From NCBI GenBank assembly GCA_013398175.1, contig VZRZ01008717.1, forward strand, positions 347,486 through 411,485: DNA of 64,000 nucleotides, in the 5' to 3' direction. The stretch is from Climacteris rufus. Lineage: Eukaryota; Chordata; Aves; Passeriformes; Climacteridae. The notes below the pieces were generated by a model. That model was not told where the DNA came from, ran no database searches, and worked only from the letters and a program-made list of their open reading frames with translations. Shown here in pieces: positions 10,836 to 23,818 of this stretch; position 1 is the first letter of the stretch, and each line of letters starts with the position of its first letter. A program made the translations under genes and the position numbers.

Positions 10836-12539
10836 GTGAGACTGAAAGAGGAGACACAAGTAAGCTTTGCATTAAACTGTCCTTGCTGCTGCTGGAATCT
10901 CCTGCTGCTTCCCTCAGACAGCCTTTGATGAGCCTTGGAGCTCTGGAAAGGTGTTTTTACAGTGGGCACAGCTGGTTCTGTACAATTTTGCTCCTGCCTT
11001 GAGGGGTTGGTGCTTGCTTTTATGATTTTTGCTGTCTTTTCCCATTTCCTCTCTGTCTAATATAGAAGAGGCACTTTTCCAGATATCTTTAATGAGAAAT
11101 CAAGCAGAGTATGGACATTTTTGCAATTGGATTTGCCTCCTCCACAGGTAGCTTTGTGTTATAAGTTAAACCCTATGTGCAAGCCAGGCTTTGCTGGAGA
11201 AATGGAAAAGTCACCTCCAGATATAACCTGAGATACACTGTGGATGCATCAGAGCCTCCTTTTCCACTCTCATCCTATCCATGCTCATCCTCTGAACCAG
11301 ATAATGTCCCTTTCCCTGGGGTGTGGGTGCAGGTGCTGAAATAAATCAGGACAAGCTCTGGCTGCTACTTGTCCATGTTGGATGGAAAAAGCTGTGCAAT
11401 TCCAGTGTGAGGTCCTACAAAATATCTGTGGTGGTTTTCTGTGCTTCTGTGTCTGTCTGAGATCCTCATCGTAGCAATGACTGGCTGTTATCCCTACTCA
11501 GCAATTTTGGGAAACCAAGGGAGATCTGAAGGAAGAAAAGAAAAAGAGGATTTATGAGTGCATACATAAAAAAAGAAGTGAGACCAGGAGAGCTCCTGTA
11601 AGAGCCTATCAGCTGGAAGTGGCTTTCCTTGACATCTTTCTGCATTGATTCTTCTCAGCATTCAACTTTATTGGCTTTTCAAAATCTGCATAAAGTTTAG
11701 TGTGACATGAAACAATGTTCAGTGTCCAGAAAATGAAAGGAAAAAGCAACCCAAACCAACCCAAAGCAACCCATTAGCACTGACACACATAATGAAATCA
11801 GACAGTTTTGTTCTGTTGTCTCACAGAATATTTTGAAAATAACCTGTTTATGTAAATACCACCAAACTTTCCAAATCTGTAGTGGGAGGGAAACTGATAC
11901 CAATTATGTGTTTAGTAATCCTCTCAAAAGATAATAACAACAGTCTTAGTGACGTCAGGCCTATCTGCTGTAGTGAAAAGACATTAAAAAACAATCACAA
12001 ACAAAAGCAGAGCTCTACCTAATGCTCTGTTCATTGGCAGAGAGGAAGGCAGATTATTGTGATTCAGGGGTTTGCTGTGAGCAGGGTGAGGAAGGATGAA
12101 TTGGAGGTAAATTTACCACACATTTGGATTAAAACACTGATGATGTGTGAATCCTGACTCTCACCGAAGGCATTTGTCAGCTAAAAACTTGCTGAAGAGT
12201 TCCAGGCAAAGGAAAATCTCACACAACTGGTGGTGCATGGTCCTTCTCAGATTTTTATTTCTCCTTCTGAGTTTGCAGTGTAGGGATAATTAGCAAAATT
12301 TGCACTGTTCTGCTTCCTCTCCCTTACTGTGAAAATCAATGTTTCCAGCCTGAGGATAAGGAATAGCACATGCCACATATGCTTAGGCAGGATCTGTGTG
12401 CTCTTTAGCTCTTCTAATGAGAAGCAGGATGCATCTAGAGTCAGATTGAAGAGGATCCAAACCCAGTGAGTGTAAACACGCAACGTCAAATACACAGGAA
12501 TAATAACGATGTAATTAAAAAAAAAAATCACAGCAAATG

Positions 12540-13080
12540 GAGTGTTTATTCACAAAAGGAAAAATATTTGCAAATCAATTTTTAATGACATAAGCAATGT
12601 CAGTATTAGGAAAAGAGTCTTTTATATTTACATGATTGAATAAATATATCAGCATGTATAGTGAGGCAGGAGAGTTATTGAGTCGCAGTTTTATGAGAAA
12701 TTCACTAGTTCTGATTTTTTTTTCATTGCAATCTGTAATATAACAGTATATTTTGATTTTTGCCTCTCGTGCATTTAAAAAAGCATCACTTTTTTTGGTC
12801 AATGAGAATATATCACTAAAACTATTTCAACATTTATTTTTGTTTGACTTCTAGTATTTCATTTTTATTAGATAAAGCTGTAGAATATGGAACTATAATA
12901 AGAAAGTGAATATAAAATTAAATGTGAAGATAAATGCAGAATAAAAGAGAACATAATAAATAAGCTTCTAACATAAAATAAATCAGAATAAACAATGTAT
13001 ACTAAATATAAATTTCAAATGGAATAACTCTACCGATTAAATGCTGAAATATATTATGTAAAAGCTGTTTTTAAGCAATG
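12540..13080. other. AT-rich block
   Basis: About 540 bases of markedly AT-rich sequence without a simple repeat period. It has many AATAAA-, TAAAT- and ATATT-type words, especially at 12,880-13,040. Such DNA can be a matrix-attachment region or an old decayed insertion; the sequence alone does not decide. Confidence 0.6.
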
Positions 13081-13872
13081 TAGAATCAAAATCACTGCAT
13101 TCCTCAGGAAGGTTGAAATTTTGATGACTTCGCAAATCATGATGGAAAATGTTTTGCCAAAAACTTGCAGAACCAAGCTAATATATTTTGAAAAGCATAT
13201 GCTGAGAAGCAGTTTCAGATGACATGCTTGGGCCGAATGGATAACAAGACTATTTCCAGCTAATTTCAGATGGGAAAGCAGATGGGGTTGTTTCTTGCTG
13301 TTAGACTTCTGTGGTCACAGTCTCTCAAGGGCTGAACTTAAACATCTGAGTCCTTGTGATGATTGTTGTTATCACAACTAAAAATAATGTGGCCAGGTCT
13401 GCAAGCCCAACTTATATCCTCCTGTGCAAAGTGCAGCAAGGTTTTTTCTTTGAAACATCTGTAACCCATCAGAACTTTGGGTGCCACATATGTAGTGCAT
13501 CTCACCTACATCCAGAGTTGGGGTTTGCTTGCAAATCCATGGAAGTTTTGCACTCTGGGTGTGTAAGGGATCTGAACAGGCCTGACAGAGATGACAGAGG
13601 AGCTACAGCAGACCTGCTGTCCTCTGGACCATCATCAGGTGTCACCAATGTTTGAAGTGTTTGAACACTCCTGTGTTAAGATTGAATCCCACATTATGTA
13701 CTTGGGATGTGGGTCTCTCTATGAGTGAGATTTCAAGGATCCACATAAAATCAACAGGGAGGCTGTGGAAGTTCATCAGTGACCTGCTACAGGCATCTGT
13801 GTTCGGAACAATTTGTCCCCACTCTCCAGGTCCTGAGTGGGGAACACAAGGTGACTTGTTCACATTGAAACA

Positions 13873-14740
13873 TTGAGTGGTTTGGGTTGGAAGGGATCTT
13901 CAAAGATCATCTTGTCCGACCCCCCTGCCATGGGCAGGGACACCTTCCACTATCCCAGGTTGCTCCAAGCCTCATCCAACCTGACCTGGAACACTTCCAG
14001 GGATGGGGCAGCCACAGCTTCTCTAGGCAACCTGTGCCAGGACCTCACCACCCTCACTGTCAAGAATTTCTTCCAAATATTTGATAATCTAAACTTACTC
14101 TCCTCCAGAAAGCCAATCCCTCTTGCCCTGTCACTCCATCCCTTGTCCAAATTCCTTCTCCAGCTCTCTTGGAGCCCCTTTATGCACTGGAAGGGGCTCT
14201 ACAGTCTCCCTGGAGGCTTCTCTTCTCCAGGCTGACCCATCCCAACTCTCTCATCCTGTCTCCATAAGAGAGGTGCTCCATCCCTCTGATCATGCTTGTG
14301 GCCTCATCTGGACTTGCTCCAACAGCTCCATGACCTTCTCATGTTTGGGGACCCCAGGGCTGGATGCAGCACTCCAGGAAGGGTAGAAGGGCAGAATCCC
14401 CTCCCTCAGCCTGCTGCCCACATTGTTTTTGATGAAGCCCAGGTTTCAATTGTCTTTCTGGACTGTAAGCTCACATTGCCAGCTCACATCCAGTCTTTCC
14501 ACCACCAGTGTCTCCAAGTCCTTTTTTCCAGGGCTGCTCTCAAGCAATTAATTCTTAGTCTGTGTTGATACTGAGGATTGCCCTGACCCAGGTATGGGAC
14601 TTTGCCTTTCCTGAGGTTCATCATGGACCTACTTGTGTTCCTGACACCTCTATTCAGGATGACAGTTTTCACCCTGGGGTTTTCTGCAGTGCTGATCAGA
14701 TGCTTATCTGGATCTGGGACCTCAGAGAACTCAGCCAGGC
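13873..14740 (-). mobile_element. CR1 LINE, longest copy in the window
   Basis: Reversed CR1 starting near its 3' end with 'tggtttgggttggaaggga', then the 'gccatgggcagggacacc' 3' UTR block, 'caacctgtgccagg', and 'ttctcttctccaggctga'. It continues into the region that encodes the C-terminal end of the reverse transcriptase ('aggtgctccatccctctgat', 'ctggatgcagcactccagg', 'ggattgccctgacccaggta'). About 870 bases remain, many with indels, so no intact ORF2 protein is encoded. The ORFs seen on either strand inside it are repeat shadows. Confidence 0.92.
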
Positions 14741-17026
14741 ATGATTCCAAAGCAGAGACCCTCTTGGGGTGACCTCTTTCAGGTGAAAATTGTAACATTG
14801 GGTGATTAGAACCGGTGGTTCCCTGGAAGATTTCAGGCTTTGAAATGCTGCTTTTGCTTTAATCCCTCCTTTCCCCTGAGATGTGCTGAGATGATCCTTC
14901 AGCTGGAGCGGGCTGCACATCTCATTGTCTACAGGTGCAGGGATCACATTGTCCAATCCCACTGGAAGTTGAACTGATTCAAAACCATTTAACTGCACTT
15001 GAAGATGGAGTGACAGGTAGCTAAACCTCTGGATACACTTCAGAAATGGGTTTTTACCTTGATTTTCATTTTTAAAATGATCACACGGTAACTGTCCACC
15101 TGTCTTAGATGACTGTCACTCTTGCTTCCCCCTCCTAGAAGTGTTTCTGTCTGCTTGCCACTTTCAATGAGACTGAAAGAATTACTCAAATTCCCAAGAA
15201 TTTGTTCCTAGAAATGAAGAGAAGACTTCATTTGTGGGTCTTTGGAAGGCAGGGTTTCAGGATGAAAACTGGAATTACCCACTCCTCTTGCTCTGGTGGC
15301 ACATCAGTCACTGTGTGTCTATGGTGAGGGCATTGCTGCCTCTTCTGCTTCTTGCTAAACTGGTCATGAGGGTACATGAGAGGGACTGGAGACAGTGTGG
15401 ATGGAAGTTCAGGGGTTTTCAGGAAGAACTGAAGGGAGATTTGGGCAGTTTAAAGTTTGGGGAAGCCTGGAAGGAGTAGGGATCTGCAAAGTTGATGTGT
15501 TGCCAGACTTGGGACTTGAGAAGGCTCTTTGTGTATCTCAGTAGGAGGAGATGGTTCTGTACATGAGAGGAAAGCTGGGGATGTTGTGGCAGGATTGTTT
15601 ACAAAATGTTGTGCACACAATTCTGTAGAAAATCTGTCTTTTAATTCTGCTGCTTGTGAATATTTGGGTGGCTGATAAGCAAGAATATTCATTGTTCCCT
15701 TCTCAGAACTGAACCCTGTCATGACTGTGGCATCCTGCTCCACTGGACTGTCCATGCTGATTTTCCTTTGGTGTTTATTTGTGCAGCTAATGTGAGCATT
15801 TTCCTGATCAATGCTGGTAGATTCCTCTTTAATTAATATCAGTGAGTTGGAGAAAGAACAAAATGGACCACTGGTAACATTTCCCCATTGCTGAGTGTTT
15901 GAGGGAGAAAGAGGCAGAGTTGCAAACCAGCAATCATCATTAAGGGCATACAGTGAAAATCTTTAGCTGGACCCCTGTTTCCATGCAGAAAAGAGGAAAA
16001 ACACTCCAGGGTCAGCATGTGGAAATGGTAAAGAAACCTTAAGAAACTGAGAATGCTGATAAAAACCAGGAATTGTAAGGATGAGTGAGTCTGTGCTGAT
16101 CAGATATTGTTTCACTTTATTCCTGACTATCCTCTGACATGCACTGCCACCAGTGAAGGCTCTGCTGGGTAGTCAGTGCTGGGATATGTCCCTGGCCCTG
16201 GAACATGGAGAGCCTTGAACATCAGGATACAGGTGGCTTCAGCTGGCTTCAGTGGGCTGCCCATGTACAAAATGTTTTAAAGCAGGAATAAATCCTTCCC
16301 AGAGTGCTCTTTCTGATAGGAAAACTTCATAGCAATACATCCCAATCTCTCCATGGCACAGGGCTGGTAAAATAAAACTGATTTTCCCTGTTGGCTTCAC
16401 CAAGAGGAGATCTGGCAATGTGTCATGGACAGAATAGATCTGTTCAAATGAAACCATCCTGACAAACAGCATCCTTCTTAAAATTTAAATTAACTGTTTT
16501 TCCCCGCCTAATAATACCAGTCACTGAGCCAAATTCTTATCTGTGCTTTCCCTTTGTTTCTTTTGTTTATTTAATCTGATTTAATTTAATCAACCATTTG
16601 TTTTTGGAGCTGTGTGTATGAATCTGTTAAAGCACTGAGTGCTATTTTGGAAACAGAGATTTGCTGTCCTTTTTTTGTCTCTTTTTCCTTCTGGTTTGCA
16701 CTCCTCCTAATGAGGTGCAAAGTTGACAGTTGAGAATATTCTTTTTCATGTGTCTTTTAGGCAGACAGTCCAGTCTACTTGAATAAAGACTGATCAAAAA
16801 TTAATTGAGGGTTTCAGGATTTGCCTTGATGCAAACTGAGGCTTGTCCAGTGACCTAAGCCATTGTATCCCCAGAGAAAAAAAAGCCCTGTAGGAAGGAA
16901 GGATCATGTCCTGTGTCTGGATTTGAGCTACCTTTCCTGGGAGTCCGACTTTCTCTCCAGGTTTTCATGGCTACAGCATCATTGCAAATAGTCATGATAG
17001 AAGCAGCTCTGTTTGAGTACTGTGAG
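14741..17026. other. Gene-free stretch, nothing recognised
   Basis: No gene, RNA gene or transposon was recognised. The part at about 16,500-16,660 is T-rich with TAATTTAATC-like words but no clear boundary. Confidence 0.6.
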
Positions 17027-17205
17027 CAGAATCACAGAATCACTGAATGTCGAATGATTTGGGTTGGGAAGGGCCTTAAAGATCACCTTATTCCAACCCC
17101 CTGTCATGGGCAGGGATATCTTCCAGTTTACTCAGAGCCCCGTCCAGACTATCCTGGAACACTTCCAGGGATGAGGAATCCACAACATCTCTGGGAACCT
17201 GTGTC
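17027..17205 (-). mobile_element. CR1 LINE 3'-end fragment
   Basis: Reversed CR1 3' end with the 'aatcacagaatcactgaat' tail, 'gatttgggttgggaagggc', 'catgggcagggatatcttcc' and 'gaacacttccagggatgag'. It stops at 'ctctgggaacctgtg'. Confidence 0.93.
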
Positions 17206-19239
17206 AAAATCAAAGGTTGCTATTCTGAATGATGATGAGTGAAGGCTGGGAAAGGCTGAAGAGGAGGTTTCCAGGCAAAGAAATAAGGTTGAAAGAAGGG
17301 AAATCATGGACAAAGGGCTGAAGGGACAGCCCTGAATTACCAGGCTTGTCTCTGCTCTTTGGAGGGTAGGAGATGTGGGGATAACAAACACAGCTGGCAG
17401 GAGGGGCTAAAAGGAAGGATCTTTGGCCAGACTGTTGGAGTCTCACTCAGCAGTGGTCACTGTGGCTTTTCATAATTCTGGCACACTGGATAAAAAAGTG
17501 TGTTCAGGGATGACCCCAGTGTCTGATCCTCCCTGCTGTCCATCCCGCTCTCCTCCTGCAGGCAAGACAGAAGGACACAGCTGTGCCTGCAGAGAGGGAG
17601 GCTGGATCTCAGCAGCAGCAGGGAAGGGGAGAACACCTGGAATGGCTCTGCTGAGCACCATGTTCTGCCAGCTGCTGCACCCAGAGCTGTTCCCTGCTCT
17701 GCACCATCCCCTGGGGCCTCAGGATGGCTGCAGTGCAGAGCAGGACAGTGCTGGGAGAGAGTTTTACACCAGCCAGGTTGCTGAGTAACACAGGGTGAGA
17801 GTCAGCACGAGGAGTTCCTTATTCCATATAGGACTTGACAGGTCTGAGAACCTGGATTGCTCTCCAGCCACAGCCTCACCCTGTCCTGTCAGCTGGCCCA
17901 AAGTGAAAAATTGGGTAGGTTTGGCTGGGTATCAGTGAAACAAATGGGGCTTATCAGAAACTCAAAGGTCAGAGCTTGTCACTTACCAAAATTAGATGGG
18001 AACAACTTGTGAGCACCACAACAGAAGCTGTGTGATGAGATACAAATGAAACAATTTGCAGTGTTGTCTATACTGTTTTCCTTGTCTATGCTTGGGACAG
18101 TCATCTTCATCACCCTTTTAAATTTAGGAGGGACAGCTAAACAGAATACCCAATGGTGACTTTATTATAACCATTTATTAACATTTTCATCTCTTTCTAA
18201 CAATTCTAAAAAATAACTGATTTAAACCAGCTACAAACATCTTTTTCATAGTAGCATTTATTACAATTTCATAATCCCTAGGTTCTCAGACCTGTGTTGT
18301 GTTTCTGCCAAGTGCACTGAGTGACACAGCAAAATCTCAGCAGGAATCTGCTCTGTGTGCATTATTCTTCACCTTACTGCAGAAGTTATCAGGCTGTGGA
18401 GCTGGACACAGTCTCCCTACAGCGACCCCATTACCCTTCCTCATTATGTCTGGTAAGAAAGGAGTAGAGGAGCCTTAGGAATAAGAGAGAAAAAGTGTAA
18501 GGGGCAAAGAATCTGTGACAGAGGTTTCTTTCTGCTCTTTCATTTCTCCACTCCCTACCTGGCTCTCCTGTGGGGCAACCTCAAAAGGGATGAGATGTCC
18601 CAGCTCTATTTTCAAAGCTTTTCACTTCAAGGTCTCAGGTTGCAGCAGTTGCTGGTCATCCCCAGGCCTTTTAGTCAGGGACGAGGACACAGGGAATAGC
18701 ACATAAATAGGGATGGAGATTGCCATTACCAGCTGGGGAGCTTTGGAGAAGAACAGTTCAGGAGGAGAACGTGACCTGGAAGGACAGGGCATGAGTTTTA
18801 AGGTGAAGCAGTCAGGAAGGGAAGAGAGGAGTTTCTTAGAGGTCTAAAGGGGACCAGATGGGATGGGGTAAATGTAGGGGAAAGCAAATCCATTGGACAA
18901 ACAGAGGTATGGTGAAGGGACTTCTCTTGAACCTCTGTATCCCCAGGGGACCTCACCAGTCATCCTATTATACCTTGTTTTTTCCCTTTAAAATCCTATG
19001 GCTCATTCTGGAAGGTTATTCCTCGAGGGAAGGGTCCTTGCAGTATGTAATATTCTTGTGTTTTAATGTTTTCTCTGAGCTTAATCTACATCAATACTGT
19101 CCTTGGAAAAAATATGAGGGAAACAGGAGCTCTAAGCAAAATAAACTTGGGAGCACAAATGAGACACAAAGAAAGGTGGAGTCCACATCACCTCTGGGTT
19201 TCCCAATGCAGTCTGTCCCTCTACCAGTTTGTAAACCTT
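17206..19239. other. Gene-free stretch, GC-richer patch at 17.4-17.8 kb
   Basis: No supported gene. The patch at about 17,420-17,790 is GC-richer and open on both strands (up to 121 codons), but shows no domain, codon signature or credible splice context. It is left unannotated. The rest is unremarkable. Confidence 0.55.
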
Positions 19240-19424
19240 GGAAAAGTCTGGAGAATTCCTGATGCTGTGGCTGCCCCAGCCCTGGAAGTCCAACGCCAGG
19301 CTGGACAGGGCTTGGAACAACCTGGGATAGTGAAAGGTATTCCTGCCCATGGCAGGGATTTGGGACTGGATGGTCTTTAAGGTCTCTTACAACCCAACCC
19401 ATCGTATATATCTATGATTCTCTT
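19240..19424 (+). mobile_element. CR1 LINE 3'-end fragment
   Basis: Plus-oriented CR1 3' UTR: 'gatgctgtggctgcccca', 'gggcttggaacaacctggga', 'tcctgcccatggcaggga', 'ctggatggtctttaaggtct', ending in a degenerate 'atatctatgattct' tail. Confidence 0.93.
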
Positions 19425-20850
19425 CCAGATTAGACTAAACCCAGCTTTGAGCAGAAAGCCAAATTCACCTTTAAAGGTATGGTAGGTACAACAACATTTC
19501 AATCTTGATATTATTAATTACAGCATAGATGTGTTCTGGTGGTCCCCAGTGACCAGTCAAAAAGGCACTTGACAAAAATCACTTGTAATATGTGTTCATT
19601 TTAGTTAATGAGGCACAGCTCTGATTAAATTCATAGGGAGGAAAGATCTGTTAATAATGAATTCATTCCTTATCATATGAGAAAAGTAAGAATTTATAAC
19701 ACTCGCTCACTATTTTTGGAGGATTTAAAAAAAGTCACAACACTTGAAATGGTCCCAAGTCCTGTTTCAGGAATGTGAATGAAGTATTTCATTTTCCTAA
19801 AGCAGGAACATGCAGTACTTAGCATTTCCAATCGGAGTTTATTTTAGTCTAATTTATTTTCAACAGCCTTCCCCTCATCTTGAGTGCTCTGAGAAGAGTT
19901 AAAGATAATACATTCCCATTAGAGACAAGAGATAAAACAACATCAGCAAAAAAAAAAAAAAAAAAGTCTACATTGAATCAATCCTCTGAGTGAGCTGAGA
20001 TTTCAGCCAGAGAAAAAGGAGCAGGAGGGTTGGAGATTCCAGGTATGTGAGGCACGTTCTCCTTAGCAGGAGGGTGTGATGGGCACATGGTGGAAATTAA
20101 ATTTGTATTTTGGTGTCGCCGTTCAGCATGGCTTTGGAATACAGAAGTTGAAGCTCCTTTCACAAGTTAAGGGTTCAATAGCTCCAGTCAAATCTTTGGT
20201 ATTTGGGGCAGCACCTTTTTAATTTGTGCCTCATTAAAAGGCAGACAAAATAAAGAAAGAAAAAATAATGTTTTCCATGATTTTTGTTTTCTGTTATTTC
20301 TTTTAATCAGATAGAAATGAAACAGAAATTTTTACATAATAAATATCTGTAATGAAGAGGTTAGATACACAGACTTTGGCTAAAAATGATGTTGTGGGCT
20401 GTTGGTCACAGTCACATTTGAGACTTTCTCACAACTGGGAGCTTCCCTGTTTTTAGATGTATTTTTATTAGTAAGAGATATTCAGATCCAAGAAATCAGA
20501 GCTGATATTCAGATCCAGTCTCAGTGTTTCTCTGTGTTCTTATGTCTTTGCCTGGCCCTGTCTGTTATTTTTTTCTTAGTAGCTGTTTTTCTGGAAATAC
20601 TTAAAAAAATTCGACAGCATCCTTCTTTGGTTATTTGCTGTTCCTCCTGGAGGACTGCTTACACTCCACAGATGATTATGATAAATGTTCCTGGTGTAAC
20701 TAATTTACCTGTTACGTCTGCAAATTGTCAGCTTCTATCAGCTTGAAATCCAACAGTTTGGCCCACTTGTTGTAAAGGTTTTCTACTCCTGTGTCTTGCT
20801 TTTATAACTCTTTAGAATTGTCTGGAAAGCCTGGCAGATGTTGGCAGTGG
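19425..20850. other. Gene-free stretch with poly-A and a candidate conserved block
   Basis: It contains a block of complex AT-rich sequence (about 19,590-19,930), listed separately, and a poly-A run near 19,948-19,966. No gene was recognised. Confidence 0.6.
19590..19930. promoter_or_regulatory. Candidate conserved non-coding element
   Basis: Repeat-free AT-rich block with several homeodomain-like cores: TTAATGAGG near 19,605, GATTAAATTC near 19,623, TTAATAATGAATTC near 19,651 and TCTAATTTATT near 19,848. It ends just before a poly-A run. Conservation is inferred from texture only. Confidence 0.22.
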
Positions 20851-20950
20851 GAATCATAGAATGGTTTGGGTTGGAAGGAACATTAAAATCATCCAGTTCC
20901 CATCCCCTGCCAAAGGCAGGGACACATTCCCTGTCCAAGGAGACACCTCA
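20851..20950 (-). mobile_element. CR1 LINE 3'-tip fragment
   Basis: Reversed CR1 3' end, 'gaatcatagaatggtttggg' then 'ttggaaggaacattaaaatc' and 'ccaaaggcagggacac'. The match decays after about 100 bases. Confidence 0.92.
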
Positions 20951-21932
20951 TAGTTGTCCTTTTTCTAACATTCTAAGGTTTTGCTTCTGACACAAACATT
21001 TGCATGCAAATACTTTGACCGCTCACTGGTCCCGTATGTTGGCTGATTTTATTTCTCCTTTATTCTTTATTTTTTTGGAATTGTTTTTTTTCTACTTGTA
21101 CTTTCTCCTTTCCCATTTGCCCGAGCTCAGCAGTGATGACTGTTACAACACAAAACTCCTCTCCATAAATTAAGTTTTTAAAGGCTTGCTCTCTACAACT
21201 CCTCAGCGAGGACCAAAGGCTGCTTACTCACAGTGCTTGTTTGAGATGTTTGAATAGATGCAGCATCTTCTTGCTCTTTAAAGACTCTGCAAGCAAAGCA
21301 AAGAACATGCAGTCCAGGGTTAATGGTGGGATAACAACTTCTGAGTTGCCTTAATATGATTAATAGTTAGAGATGAGAATTTGTCAAGACAGCAGGAATA
21401 CATTAAGGTTAAGGACTGTGGAGTAGCTCTCAGAACAAGTTATTTGAGCACATTTCTGCTTCTCCTGCCCTGTCCTGGGTGCTTCATATTGTACTGCACA
21501 AAGAAGTCAATGGTAAAACATAATCTGATGAGCTGGCCTTGATTCAGATCATTTCAGGTTGGTACACGTGCTAAAAACAGAGGTCACTGAATGCTTCCCA
21601 CCTACTTGACACTGCCACCTAAACAAGACCAGTTACCTGCATCCCTCTCTGCAGTGAGATATCTCTGCCATGGACTGCAGGGGGAGATAAGGACAGCCAG
21701 GATCCAAACCTAGAATTAAAATTAAGGTTTTCAGATTTCACCAGAATTTTCTTTGCAAAGTGACTCATGGCAGAGAATAGAAATTCTTAAATCATCGCTG
21801 TCTAAAAGGCATGGTATGGAAATGCATTCTGAGACTGCGAAAGCTCCAGCAAACCTTTCCATCTCACAGAAATGGATGATATTCTAGGCAGGAATTCATG
21901 GCGCCTGCTAGTGAGCTGTTCATAGACTCCTT
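20951..21932. other. Gene-free stretch, nothing recognised
   Basis: About 1 kb with no gene, repeat or RNA gene that I can support. Confidence 0.6.
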
Positions 21933-22112
21933 GAATCACATAATCATGGAATCAATAGAGTTGTTTAAGTTGGAAAAGATCTTTAATACAATCGAGTCCA
22001 ATGCAGCATTGCTAAGCCACCACTAAACCATGTCCCCATCTACATGTCTTTTAATCCCCCTAGGGATTTAAATGCTCCCTCCACCACTTCCCTGGGCAGT
22101 TCCAGAGCTTTG
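21933..22112 (-). mobile_element. CR1 LINE fragment, older subfamily
   Basis: Reversed CR1 of the subfamily with 'gttggaaaagatcttta', 'gcattgctaagccaccacta', 'aaccatgtccccatctacat' and 'ccaccacttccctgggcag'. The wording matches the copy at 46.5 kb rather than the 'ggcagggacacc' family. Confidence 0.88.
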
Positions 22113-23600
22113 CTTGGAAAAGTCTGGTTTTTATCTAGATTAGCTACAGCCAGCACAAATTCTCTGGAAGAAATGATCAAGAATCAAATCTAAGGTGGAC
22201 AGGTGTGTCCATCTAAATATAATTTTGCTTCTGCAATCATGCACTGCTGTTCCTTGTTGGCATGGCAAATTTTGGTGCTGGAGTTAAACTGGATTGGAGT
22301 TCTGTATCAAACTATGGAAGAGATATGGAAACTCGGCACAGAGACCTTTGTCCACACTGCTGGATTCAATGGGAACAAAATACCTCTGCAAGTCATACCA
22401 TGCTAACAAAGTAGCCTCTTCAAACACCTTTATTAAGAACCTTCCAGCCTGACATTTGGGATTGGATCTGGGGATTTCTGGACATCTTGAAGGTGGGACT
22501 GCTGGATGTGTGTAAAGCCTGGTTCAGGCCATACACCACAAATCCAATCGTTGTGCTTCAGTCCCACTGCTGTTACATCCACCATGCTTTTTGAAAGATG
22601 AGGGTGAGGTGAAACCCTGTTGAGTAGACCCTGATTTTAGCAGAACTCCTGAATTTAAGCAATCTCTAGACCCCCAAATCTCTAAGGTTGTGAGTTGGTC
22701 TGCTCTCACTTTAACTCCTGAAGGGATCCCAGTGCTCTCTCCAGGCTGTTTGGAGGACTCCTGCCTTTACTGCACAGCAAAGCAGGGGTGGTGCTGAGCC
22801 ATGCCAAGGGTTCCTCTCTGGTTTGTCCATCACAAGGACCACCCTGGTGCTGTGTTAACAAGGCCTCTCTTTTCCTGCCATACTGAATCTCCCTCAAAGC
22901 CATGCACAGAAAATGCCTCGTTCCCACTCCACCTCCCTCTCTCCACCCCCTTGGTAACCATCAAAATGCTGTTTTGGTCACCAATCAGCAACCTTGCTTT
23001 GGGCAAGAATAAACAATCCAAAAAGGGGTTTAAATGCTTAAGTGCTCCAAACCCTCTACTTAGCACAAGAGGCTTGTATGTCCTTTATTATTCCTCACTC
23101 CTTTTTCCCCTCTCTTTGGTCCTTCCCCTTTGCTTTTCTGCCCAGGCAGCTTGGTTCCTTTTGTACACAACATCCTTTCCCTTTCACAAATCCAGAAAGA
23201 CCCAGTGGGAAGGCGGACAGGAAATGCTGCAAGCAAGTAAAATCCATCCCTGCCCTGTGACACTTGAGCTGCTGGGGAGGGGACATACTGGCTTTTTTTT
23301 TTTTTTTTTTCTTTTTTTTTGTAATGTGTGGGATGTTTTCTGGTTTTTTACTTTTTTTTTTTTTTAATCCCCTTTTCCACATTTCCCTTGTGGTTGTTTA
23401 GAAAAACAACTGACAACAAAACCTGCAAGCAGAGCGTTGTCTTCCCCCACTTCCCAATGTTTCCTTTATTTTCATAAGCATCACACACAAATGTTTGAAG
23501 AGGAAGGGGAAGGTTTTCATCCTCTTTTGTCTTCTACAGTCATGTGATGGTCACTGAGCTCCACATAGAGAGCACTTAACAGTTCTGCTGTGACTGAAAT
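22113..23600. other. Gene-free stretch with T-rich runs
   Basis: No supported gene. Poly-T runs occur near 23,293-23,321 and 23,350-23,366. The 188-codon open frame at 22,801-23,367 ends in phenylalanine-rich translation of these runs and overlaps equally long frames on the other strand, so it is not called as coding. Confidence 0.6.
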
Positions 23601-23818
23601 TATAGAATCATAGAATGGCCTGGGTTGGAAGGAACCTTCAAGATCATCTCGTTCCAACCCCCTGCCACGGGCAGGAACACCTTCCACTAGACCAGGTTAC
23701 TCCAAGCCCCATCCAACCTAACCTTTTACACTTCTAGAGAGGGAGAAGCCACCACTTTTCTGGGCAACCTGTTCCAGGGCCTCATCACCCTCATAGGGAA
23801 GAATTTTGTTCTTAAACA
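23601..23818 (-). mobile_element. CR1 LINE 3'-end fragment
   Basis: Reversed CR1: 'tatagaatcatagaatggcc', 'tgggttggaaggaacc', 'cacgggcaggaacaccttcc', 'ctgggcaacctgttccaggg', then 'catagggaagaattttgtt'. It keeps a well-preserved 3' tail. Confidence 0.95.

Larger units (their letters stand above)
10381..13872. other. Gene-free stretch with a tandem duplication and AT-rich block
   Basis: No supported gene. It contains the 40-bp duplication at 10,756-10,835 and the AT-rich block at 12,540-13,080, both listed separately. Remaining open frames are short and overlap on both strands. Confidence 0.6.

Noticed and set aside
13873..14740. Possible functional CR1 reverse transcriptase
   Set aside because: Only the 3' part is present, with indels; no intact protein or catalytic motif remains.
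22801..23367. 188-codon plus-strand open frame
   Set aside because: No domain; its end is phenylalanine-rich translation of poly-T; frames of similar length overlap on the other strand.
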